From assembly GCF_020520425.1 (NCBI RefSeq), contig NC_079491.1, positions 30,929,449 to 30,993,448 on the forward strand: a stretch of DNA of 64,000 bases. The letters run 5' to 3'. Both the position numbers and the translations under genes were made by a program. The notes under the pieces are model-generated. The model ran no database searches, was not told the DNA's origin, and saw only the letters and a list, made by a program, of their open reading frames with translations. The DNA comes from Spinacia oleracea (Eukaryota > Streptophyta > Magnoliopsida > Caryophyllales > Amaranthaceae). Positions 56,605-64,000 of the stretch are shown one piece after another. Positions within the stretch are counted from its first letter, which is position 1. Every line of letters starts with the position of its first letter.

Positions 56605-57140
56605 TGTCACGGTCCGAATGTTTTGGGCACCGGGCCGTGCGGCGCGCTCCTACCTAGAGGGCGGTAGGGACGCAAGCCTTGTGCGGAACGAGTTCAACGG
56701 GGCTCGTGAAGCACGAGCAAGCAGGGTTTCTGAGAATGAGCGCTCTTGTCTTTTGGCGACAAGAAGGGACGCGGGCGCCGATCGGGCACTTGTGTGCGCA
56801 CAACAGTCACAAGTGGGACCGACGACGCGAGTGTATCTGTTTGAGGGACTTTGTTGAGGCAAGAAATCTTAAAAACGAGCGACAACACAATATCAATAAA
56901 GGCACACAACAACGCAAGTGATTAAGCAAAGGCAACTTCTGGTGAGAGGTATTGAGTCATACCCCTCATAGAGGTTTATTTTGAATTAGCTAAAAGAACC
57001 CAGTGAACACTGGAATGACAGTAACATAATAATCTTATCTAAAGCCTAGAAACTTCAAAGAAAAGTCCTAGAAAGTTTAGATAAGATCAATACAAGGGAA
57101 ATTAAGAAAAGTACAATGCAAGGAAGGTTGGATTCTAACA
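56605..57140 (-). repeat. Gypsy 3' LTR
   Basis: On the minus strand it begins TGTTAGAATCC and ends TTCGGACCGTGACA (TG...CA). It matches 61673-62208 at 533 of 536 positions by eye. Short frames in it (56594-56921, both strands) are duplicated in the other LTR and are not genes. Confidence 0.95.
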
Positions 57141-57153
57141 TCCTCCCCCACTA
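57141..57153 (-). other. Gypsy polypurine tract
   Basis: TAGTGGGGGAGGA on the minus strand lies directly before the 3' LTR; it primes plus-strand DNA synthesis in LTR retrotransposons. Confidence 0.8.
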
Positions 57154-57226
57154 AAGATGTCGACGTCCTCGACGACTTACAAGATTACAAAAGAAACTAA
57201 AGAAAGCAATAAATAGAGAAGCTGCT

Positions 57227-60200
57227 TCAGACTTCAGTTGAGGTGGTTGCGCGCTGGCGGAGCCTGATGTTGGCGCGGGTGCTGATGTTGCGGTTAGAAT
57301 CTTCTTCATCTGGATGGTAGGGTTTGAGCCTACTAACATGGAACACCGGATGTATCTTCATCCATGTAGGAGGGTCAACCTTGTAAGCACTCTTCCCAAT
57401 CTGTTTAGTGATGCGGATGGGGCCTTCATATTTCCTGATGAGCCTGCGATCTCTGCCTCGAAGGAACCTTAGTTGTTCCGGCAACACCTTCACCATTACC
57501 ATATCTCCCACATCAAACTCGACTGGCCTTCTGTTTTGATCGGCCCATTTCTTCATGCGCTTCGATGCTCGTTCTAGATAGGCACGAGCAATCTCAGTAT
57601 TCTGTTCCCATTCTTTTGTGAACTCTCGAGCTTGACGGCTTCTCCCATCTTCGGTTCCCGCTACCGTGTGTGGTAGAAGGGGTTGTTGGCCAGTCACTAG
57701 CTCAAAAGGGCTTGTATTCGACGCAGAGCTTTTCTGAGCATTGAAGCAGAGTTGTGCCACATCAAGGAGCCTGACCCAATCTTTCTGGTTGGCACTCACA
57801 AAGTGACGCAGATATTCCTCCAGTAGTCCGTTGAATCTCTCAGTTTGCCCGTCCGACTGGGGATGGTGACTTGATGACATATTCAGCGCCGACCCCATCA
57901 TTTGGAACAATTCTGACCAAAAGATACTTGTGAATCTAGGATCTCTGTCACTGACAATGTTCTTCGGTAAGCCCCAATACTTCACTATGTGCTTGAAGAA
58001 TAGGGCAACAGTTTCTTCAGCACCACATGTCTTATGTATCGGCACAAATGTGGCATACTTGGAAAACCGATCAACTACTACCATTGCAGAGCAAAACTGG
58101 TCCACTTTCGGTAATCCACTGATGAAGTCCATCGAGACACTCTCCCATGGCCGAGTGGGGACAGGGAGTGGCTCCAATAGGCCTCCAGGTTTCTGTTTAT
58201 CAATCTTATCTTGTTGGCACACGAGACAAGTCTTCGTGTAGCCCATCACATCTTCTTTCATTCCAGGCCAGTAATAGCCCAAGGAGAGCAAGCTGAGGGT
58301 TCTCTGCCAACCGGGGTGACCTGCCCACAAGGTATCGTGACATTCTTTCAAGAGCATTCGGCGAAGGCCTCCAGATTTCGGGATGAACAGCTTGTAGCCT
58401 TTGGTGTATATGAGATCATCTTCTATCCAAAAGCGTCTGGTCTTCCCCTCTTCTATCATCTTCTTTATGGTGTCCGTCATAGGATCCCCCGCAAGATGCT
58501 GCTTGACTTGATCTTTGAACGATATGGCCACGTTGCTTGCGGACAACGGAGCAAGTCTTCGCAAAGGAGCTAGGTCGGCACGCCGACTTAGGGCATCTGC
58601 AACTTTGTTGCTCACTCCAGTTCGATATGTAAATTCTACATCGAACTCTGCAAGTAACTCCTGCCATCGAGCCTGTCTACCTGTCAGTTTGGGCTGGGTG
58701 AGGAAGTGGCTTGTAGCTATGTTGTCCGTGCGGACGATGAACTTCGAGCCCAACAAGTAATGTCTCCATCCTCTCAAACAATGAACGATGGCAAGAAGTT
58801 CCTTCTCTTGTGCAGCATACCTTCTCTCAGCCCCATTCAACTTTCGACTCTCGAACGCAACTGGATGCCCTTCTTGCAAGAGCACTCCCCCGAGAGCAAA
58901 ATCGGATGCGTCTGTTTCTACCACAAAGGGTTTGTTGATGTCGGGGAGAGTCAATACTGGTTCCTTCATCACTGCTTCTTTCAACTTGCGAAATGCCACT
59001 TGATGGGTCTCCGCCCATTGCCAGGAGTTGTCTTTTCGCAACAAGTCTGTGAGAGAACTAGCTATCTCCGAGTAACCCTTTATGAATCTTCGATAGTAAT
59101 TAGCTAGTCCCAAGAACGACCGTAGTTCAGAGGCGTTCTTTGGGGCTTGCCAATCACGTATAGCTTGAATTTTCTTCGGATCCATTCTGATACGGCCAAC
59201 TCCTACAAAGTGACCAAGGAAGCCAATCTCTGCCTGCGCGAACGCGCACTTCTCCCGCTTCACAAACAAGTGATGTTCTCTTTGTTTCTCGAACACCTTC
59301 CTCAGATGCTCAATGTGTTCTTCAAGTGTCTTGCTGTAGATCACAATGTCGTCCAAGTATACCACTACAAACTTGTCGAGGTATTCATGGAAGACTTGAT
59401 TCATGAGTGTGCAGAATGTGGCTGGAGCATTGGTTAGCCCGAAGGGCATGACGAGCCATTCGAACGCTCCGTATCTCGTAACACATGCTGTCTTTGGTTC
59501 GTCGCCTTGAGCGATCCGAACTTGATGGTACCCCGACCTCAAGTCTAACTTAGTGAAGTAGACTGCATCCCCCAACTGGTCAAACAAGTCTGCCACTAGT
59601 GGAATTGGATAGTGGTTTCTCACAGTCACCTTGTTCAGCGCCTTATAATCGATGCACAAGCGGAGACTACCGTCTTGTTTCTTCTGGAATAGGACCGGAG
59701 CACCATAGGGTGCCTTAGAAGGGCGGACAAATCCACCTCTCAGCAAATCATCTAACTGTCTTCGCAGTTCAGCAAGCTCTGGAGGAGCCATTCGATACGG
59801 ACCTCGTGCCGGAGGCTTGGCTCCGTGCACAAGCTCAATTTCGTGATCAATGGCCCTCTTCGGCGGGAGAACTTTCGGAAGTTCCTCTGGAAGGATATCA
59901 GCAAACTCTCTAAGTAAGTCCATGAGATCTGGTGGTGTATCTCCTTGTGTTTCATCGTCTTTCATCGACAGAGTAGCGAGGAATGTAGGTTCATTCCTCT
60001 TGAGCCCTTTCTTCAACTGCATAGCTGATAAAAGAGGCCCCTTTTGTTTCTTCGTCTCTTTGCCAGGGGCACATGTCTTGAGAAGGCAAGGTTGTTGCCC
60101 TGCCACTAGTAAGGAACCCAGGTGCGGCATCGGGACGGCTTTGCTGGCACGGAGGAAGTCCATGCCCAACACCAGATTGAAGTCGTCCATAGTCGCCACT

Positions 60201-60796
60201 GTGAAGTTGAGATGTCCACTCCAGTCTCCCAACTGGGTGGGAACATTCTTTGCAATGCCGTGAATGGGCCTCGCTGCCGAGTTGACAGTTTTCATTTTCC
60301 CCCCTTCACGCATCAACTTTAACCCGAGTCTTTTTGCTTCGCTTTCAGTAACGAAGTTGTGAGTGGCACCTGTATCTACCATAGCTCGGGCTCTCTTCCC
60401 ATTCACCTGGACTTCTACATACATCAATTCAGTACTGTGGGGTTTTTCTCCTTGAGATTCTTTTCCCATGGCATACATCATGTGGACGGCGCCCAGCTTT
60501 GATGGTTCCTCTTCATCATACTCCGACTCTTCTCTATCATCCTGTGGAGTCGACTCTGAAGTGGTCATGGCGGACAACTTCTTCTGCAAACTATCAATTT
60601 CTCCTTTGTGCTTGCATTCAAACCATTTGTGTGGTCCACGACACAATATATATGCAAGTGAGGGTTTTGTTCCACGACGAAGATCCGGACTGAGCTCCCC
60701 CTTTATTGGAAGAGGAGGGACCGCCACTCCTCCGTGATTCTTCTCCCCCACTTCGGTACTTGTTCCCCACACTGTTGGAACTAGCTTGGGAGCCAT
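57227..60796 (-). CDS. pol: Gypsy pol: protease, reverse transcriptase, RNase H, integrase
   Basis: The open frame is 1,189 codons, though its first codons overlap gag in another frame. Near residue 52 it contains the second half of a zinc knuckle ([10 protein letters not shown]). The protease active site is VDTGATHNF (Asp141). Reverse transcriptase spans about 330-510 with [10 protein letters not shown] and YLDDIVIYS (Asp482-Asp483). RNase H follows ([11 protein letters not shown]). The integrase has an HHCC zinc domain (about 800-845, ending TCLVCQQ), [15 protein letters not shown] and a DGQTERFN end. A GPF/GPY-type C-terminal module ends [14 protein letters not shown]. All key catalytic residues are present. 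No chromodomain follows: the frame stops about 30 residues later with only about 75 bases left before the polypurine tract. Confidence 0.95.
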   Translation of the reverse strand: MAPKLVPTVWGTSTEVGEKNHGGVAVPPLPIKGELSPDLRRGTKPSLAYILCRGPHKWFECKHKGEIDSLQKKLSAMTTSESTPQDDREESEYDEEEPSKLGAVHMMYAMGKESQGEKPHSTELMYVEVQVNGKRARAMVDTGATHNFVTESEAKRLGLKLMREGGKMKTVNSAARPIHGIAKNVPTQLGDWSGHLNFTVATMDDFNLVLGMDFLRASKAVPMPHLGSLLVAGQQPCLLKTCAPGKETKKQKGPLLSAMQLKKGLKRNEPTFLATLSMKDDETQGDTPPDLMDLLREFADILPEELPKVLPPKRAIDHEIELVHGAKPPARGPYRMAPPELAELRRQLDDLLRGGFVRPSKAPYGAPVLFQKKQDGSLRLCIDYKALNKVTVRNHYPIPLVADLFDQLGDAVYFTKLDLRSGYHQVRIAQGDEPKTACVTRYGAFEWLVMPFGLTNAPATFCTLMNQVFHEYLDKFVVVYLDDIVIYSKTLEEHIEHLRKVFEKQREHHLFVKREKCAFAQAEIGFLGHFVGVGRIRMDPKKIQAIRDWQAPKNASELRSFLGLANYYRRFIKGYSEIASSLTDLLRKDNSWQWAETHQVAFRKLKEAVMKEPVLTLPDINKPFVVETDASDFALGGVLLQEGHPVAFESRKLNGAERRYAAQEKELLAIVHCLRGWRHYLLGSKFIVRTDNIATSHFLTQPKLTGRQARWQELLAEFDVEFTYRTGVSNKVADALSRRADLAPLRRLAPLSASNVAISFKDQVKQHLAGDPMTDTIKKMIEEGKTRRFWIEDDLIYTKGYKLFIPKSGGLRRMLLKECHDTLWAGHPGWQRTLSLLSLGYYWPGMKEDVMGYTKTCLVCQQDKIDKQKPGGLLEPLPVPTRPWESVSMDFISGLPKVDQFCSAMVVVDRFSKYATFVPIHKTCGAEETVALFFKHIVKYWGLPKNIVSDRDPRFTSIFWSELFQMMGSALNMSSSHHPQSDGQTERFNGLLEEYLRHFVSANQKDWVRLLDVAQLCFNAQKSSASNTSPFELVTGQQPLLPHTVAGTEDGRSRQAREFTKEWEQNTEIARAYLERASKRMKKWADQNRRPVEFDVGDMVMVKVLPEQLRFLRGRDRRLIRKYEGPIRITKQIGKSAYKVDPPTWMKIHPVFHVSRLKPYHPDEEDSNRNISTRANIRLRQRATTSTEV

Positions 60797-61613
60797 TCCC
60801 AGAATTCTTAGGAGTGCTCGCCGTAGAGTTGTTGTTCCCCTTCTTCTGAGCGGGTGCTCTATCCGACGAGTAATCCATCAACCTTTCTGCTGCCGCAATG
60901 GCCCCAGATAAGGTGTCAACTTTTGAGCGCCAGATCTCACGCTGAGCCCACTCCTTCAATCCCTTGACGAAGTTGAATAACCGATCCTTCTCGGTCATGT
61001 CTTTAATGTCGAGCATGCACGCGGAGTACTCCTTCACGTACTCTCGGATGGATCCTTTATGTTGCAAGGTTGTTAGCTTCGTCCGAGCAATGAATTCTGT
61101 GTTTTCAGGGTAAAATTGGGATATGAGCTCTGCCTTGAACTCTTCCCATGTATCAATCACCACCTTCTTGGCTTGGATGTCGGCGTACTTACACCGCCAC
61201 CAGAGTTTAGCATCATCCGCCAAATACATTGTTGCAGTGTCCACCATCAGATTATCCTTCAGTTGGCATATCCTGAAGTATTGCTCCATGTCGAAGATGA
61301 AGTTGTCGACCTCTTTGGAGTCCCTCGCACCACAGAAGGTACGAGGCTTGGGTGGCTTGATTCGGCTTGTACCGCCCCCACCAGTATCTCTGTTAGCACG
61401 CATCAGAGTAGCGCACTTGTCCTGCAAGTCATCCACCATCCCTTGTAGATAGTTGAGATGCTCGCGCAATGAGTCTCTTTCAGTTTTCAGTTCTTCGACG
61501 TCGGCCTCAAGATCGTCTATCCGCTTATCCTGCTTGACGACGATCTCTTCGGTCTGGGTCCATGATTCAGACTTGCCCTCCAGCCAGGCTAGTCTCTCTA
61601 GTATTGCTTCCAT
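60618..61613 (-). CDS. gag: Gypsy gag
   Basis: The frame encodes 331 residues: an N-terminal coiled coil (about 1-70, with [20 protein letters not shown]), a retrotransposon gag capsid domain (about 90-245, including [12 protein letters not shown] and [11 protein letters not shown]), then a Ser/Gly/Asn-rich basic tail. It shifts into a false end at the first Cys codon of the zinc knuckle. It overlaps the pol frame by 179 bases. The shift coincides with an AT run (about 60646-60655) between the two Cys codons and looks like a small slippage-type change rather than a programmed site. Confidence 0.9.
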   Translation of the reverse strand: MEAILERLAWLEGKSESWTQTEEIVVKQDKRIDDLEADVEELKTERDSLREHLNYLQGMVDDLQDKCATLMRANRDTGGGGTSRIKPPKPRTFCGARDSKEVDNFIFDMEQYFRICQLKDNLMVDTATMYLADDAKLWWRCKYADIQAKKVVIDTWEEFKAELISQFYPENTEFIARTKLTTLQHKGSIREYVKEYSACMLDIKDMTEKDRLFNFVKGLKEWAQREIWRSKVDTLSGAIAAAERLMDYSSDRAPAQKKGNNNSTASTPKNSGNGSQASSNSVGNKYRSGGEESRRSGGPSSSNKGGAQSGSSSWNKTLTCIYIVSWTTQMV

Positions 61614-61658
61614 CTTGAGGTGCTCCCTCGGGTCTCTCGGGTCTAGATTTGAGCCTTG

Positions 61659-61670
61659 GCTCTGATACCA
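61659..61670 (-). other. Gypsy primer-binding site (tRNA-Met type)
   Basis: TGGTATCAGAGC on the minus strand, two bases inside the 5' LTR end, is complementary to the 3' end of plant initiator tRNA-Met. Confidence 0.9.
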
Positions 61671-61672
61671 AC

Positions 61673-62208
61673 TGTCACGGTCCGAATGTTTTGGGCACCG
61701 GGCCGTGCGGCGCGCTCCTACCTAGAGGGCGGTAGGGACGCAAGCCTTGTGCGGAACGAGTTCAACGGGGCTCGTGAAGCACGAGCAAGCAGGTTTTCTG
61801 AGAATGAGCGCTCTTGTCTTTTGGCGACAAGAAGGGACGCGGGCGCCGATCGGGCACTTGTGTGCGCACAGCAGTCACAAGTGGGACCGACGACGCGAGT
61901 GTATCTGTTTGAGGGACTTTGTTGAGGCAAGAAAGCTTAAAAACGAGCGACAACACAATATCAATAAAGGCACACAACAACGCAAGTGATTAAGCAAAGG
62001 CAACTTCTGGTGAGAGGTATTGAGTCATACCCCTCATAGAGGTTTATTTTGAATTAGCTAAAAGAACCCAGTGAACACTGGAATGACAGTAACATAATAA
62101 TCTTATCTAAAGCCTAGAAACTTCAAAGAAAAGTCCTAGAAAGTTTAGATAAGATCAATACAAGGGAAATTAAGAAAAGTACAATGCAAGGAAGGTTGGA
62201 TTCTAACA
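61673..62208 (-). repeat. Gypsy 5' LTR
   Basis: Same sequence as 56605-57140 except three substitutions (near 61793, 61870 and 61935). It carries the promoter for the element; a convincing TATA box was not fixed. Confidence 0.95.
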
Positions 62209-64000
62209 CTTAGGGCCTCATACGTTCAATATGAGTTCCACAGTTATAAAAAAGAAATTATTAAAAATATCTAATAGGAATAGAAAACAGTTAAATGGGG
62301 CACTATTTTTTATTACGCCCTTTATATGACGGCTATCTAAGAAAGGCGTTTCTATAATTGTAGAAGACGCATATCCAAGTTAACCGTTCTCTATCATGCG
62401 TTCTTTATTCTGATTTTTGTAGTAGTGACGTACCCAAAATCATCATTAATCAAGAAAGGTTCAGTTAAGAAAGTAGTAATAAAATCATCACCATAACTTG
62501 TTTCCTTTCTTGCCCTCTTTCTCCTCCTTGGTTCCAATTCAGAATCAACACTAGAAGGGGGAGGAGAAACAACATGCACACTAGAAGAAGAAGGCACATC
62601 ATTGATGCAAGATACTTTTAAAGGAAATACAGTTTCAAAAAACTCGGCATCTCTTGCCTCAATGATATTACCACCTCCATTTGAATTGTTAGCACCCTTA
62701 ACAAGAAAACGATATGCATCACTTTGGTAAGCATAACCAATAAAAATACAATAAATTGTTTTGGTACCAATCTTGTCCCTCTTGAAGTTGGTTATGGCCA
62801 CCTTTGCTAGACACCCCCACACTTTCAGGTAACTTAGGTTAGGTGCACGACCCTTTCATATTTCATATGGAGTCTTATCTAGCTTTTTCTGAGGTACCTT
62901 GCTCAAAACATGACAAGCAGATAAGATGGCCTCCCCCACATATTATCAGAAAACTCAAAACTAATAAGCATGGAATTCATCGTGTTATTCAATGTTCTAT
63001 TCTTCCTTTCAGAAATTCTGTTATGCTCGGGTGTGTAGGGAGTCGTTGTCTCGTGAATGATTCCATTATGCTCACAAAATTTACTAAAAGTGTTAGGGTC
63101 ATACTCACCACCCCTATCACTCCTAAGTCTCTTTATCTTCCTATCAAGTTGGTTTTCCAATTATGTCTTGTATTTGAGGAACATTTCCTCAGCTTCATCC
63201 TTTGACCTAAGAAGATAAACCGTGGTAAATCTTGATCCGTTATCAACAAAAGTAATATAATACCTTTTACCACCCCTGCTCTTATAATTTTTAAGATCTC
63301 CCAAGTCACTATGGACAAGCTCTAGTACTTCAGTTTGTCTATCTATTGATTTAAATGACTTCTTTGTAAACTTGGCCTCAACACATATTTCACATTTTGC
63401 AAAATCAGTTTTAAAAAAAACTGGGAATGAAGTTAAGTAGTTTAAGATTTTTAATTGAAGCAATGTTGAGATGTCCTAACCTTGCATGCCATAAATCAAT
63501 AGACTCAACAATATAAATAGAAGAAGTACTAGCATTCTTATGCATAATTTCAAGTTTGACATTGCAAAAACCCCTATTGCAAAAACCCTTTCCCACAAAT
63601 TTCCCATTGTGAGTAATAACAAGCCTATCAGAATCAAATGAAAGCTTCTGTCCAACCTTCATGAGCAAGCTACCAGAAATCAAGTTCCTATGAATTTCTG
63701 GAACATGCACCACATTTGTAAAAGTAATAAGTTTTCCAGAAGTAAGAGAGAGAACGATCTTCCCTTTTCCTTGAACAGTTGCAGAAGCTGAATTACCCAT
63801 GAAGAAATTTTCACCATCAATTTTTTGTAGGTAGTGAACATGTCTTTGTTGGTGCTGATGTGTCTAGTTTCTCCAGTATCAACGATCCATTCAGCAACAT
63901 TACCTGTCAAGTTAGCTTCTGAAACAAAAGCAACAAAATCGTTAAGATCATAAACTTCATTAGCTTTAGCAAGGTTGGCTTGATTCTGATCCGCCTTCTT

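Larger units (their letters stand above)
56605..62208 (-). mobile_element. complete, young Gypsy LTR retrotransposon
   Basis: It is 5,604 bases with two 536-base LTRs differing at only 3 positions, five-base target duplications CTTAG (56600-56604 and 62209-62213), a tRNA-Met-type primer site, a polypurine tract, gag and pol. Its GC content is well above that of the surrounding DNA, which fits a recent arrival. Transcription is on the minus strand. Gag and pol are in different frames, and the pol frame ends without a chromodomain. Confidence 0.95.
55280..62427. mobile_element. CACTA-type non-autonomous element inserted in Copia
   Basis: The left end is CACTACTACAAAAAAGGG and the right end is TGATTTTTGTAGTAGTG. 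Three-base duplications ACG lie at 55277-55279 and 62428-62430. Left subterminal sequence has AGAGAACTG and the right has AACCGTTCTCTA, further inverted words. The Gypsy element at 56605-62208 sits inside; without it the CACTA element is about 1.5 kb. I see no transposase: the complement frame 55736-55918 has no domain. Confidence 0.85.
53786..64000 (-). pseudogene. Copia retrotransposon polyprotein, decayed and split by inserted elements
   Basis: Reading right to left on the minus strand: protease around WIVDTGETRH (63680-63910), GAG-pre-integrase LWHARLGHLN (63411-63800), integrase KCEICVEAK...LVHSDLGD, RSDRGGEYD, ISERKNRT (62903-63463), a linker to about 62431. The insertion at 55280-62427 follows. 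Reverse transcriptase resumes near 55276 (EDDPHTYEEA), with VHQMDVKTVFLNGDL, SLYGLKQASKQ and YLYVDDMLIFG (54481-54957). RNase H comes last, with EGYCDANW (53998-54198) and VALQCDSQAAIAVANN (53786-54001). This is the Copia domain order PR-INT-RT-RH. Stops, frameshifts and a 17-C run at 54102-54118 break it. The 5' LTR and gag lie beyond the right edge. Confidence 0.9.

Noticed and set aside
56594..56921. Cys/Arg-rich frames of 70-90 codons on both strands
   Set aside because: They lie in the LTR and recur almost unchanged in the other LTR; not genes.
57930..61665. Many plus-strand frames of 60-140 codons opposite the Gypsy gag and pol
   Set aside because: Antisense shadows of a confirmed retrotransposon polyprotein.

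Overview
This window is nuclear DNA of a flowering plant, most likely a eudicot. The four recognisable genes encode plant proteins with plant-type GT-AG introns. The spaces between them are AT-rich and packed with plant transposon families: Stowaway, Tourist, hAT and CACTA miniature elements, Helitrons, a tRNA-derived SINE, LINEs, Copia and Gypsy. An Amaranthaceae-like genome (spinach, beet or quinoa type) is my guess from overall style only; no marker in the window proves it.

Host genes. (1) BOLA4-like organellar iron-sulfur protein, minus strand: exons 1 and 2 lie at 2161-3094 and the remaining exons fall left of the window. (2) Dihydroneopterin aldolase of folate synthesis (FOLB type), plus strand: two coding exons at 12096-12292 and 13175-13370, with a probable non-coding first exon near 9257-9303. 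(3) Succinate dehydrogenase subunit 6 (SDH6-like), plus strand: three exons at 19145-19336, 19943-20045 and 24608-24762. (4) A FLA17-type fasciclin-like arabinogalactan protein, minus strand: a large exon at 44503-45868 and a 68-base last exon at 41595-41662, across a 2.8-kb intron. Two weaker candidates are a pair of exons at 40593-40813 and an exon near 48233-48390 (both minus); I do not recognise either product. The genes are independent transcription units and show no operon-like arrangement.

Transposon layout. 0.2-0.5 kb: Tourist-like MITE in a BOLA4 intron. 3.6-4.9 kb: broken LINE. 5.7-7.6 kb: tandem array of roughly 0.4-kb units split by a Helitron and a Stowaway-like MITE. 8.3-9.26 kb: hAT remnant ending just before the FOLB leader. 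13.9-19 kb: series of MITEs plus a SINE with a 16-base target duplication. 20-24.3 kb: the last SDH6 intron, full of MITEs. 25.7-27.8 kb: second Helitron and a nested MITE pair containing about 48 copies of a 7-base repeat. 29.9-35.0 kb: near full-length but dead LINE. 35-40 kb: MITE cluster, third Helitron, second SINE. 46.3-47.2 kb: large hAT MITE upstream of the FLA gene. 49-50.8 kb: two Tourist-like MITEs end to end and a small CACTA element. 52.6-64 kb: a three-level nest, with a decayed Copia element split by a CACTA-type element that is itself split by a young Gypsy element whose two 536-base LTRs differ at 3 positions.

I found no undescribed biochemical system. The most informative content is the well-dated nesting of elements, the SINE and Helitron families with clear target sites, and gene models whose true exons are too short to be found by ORF length alone.
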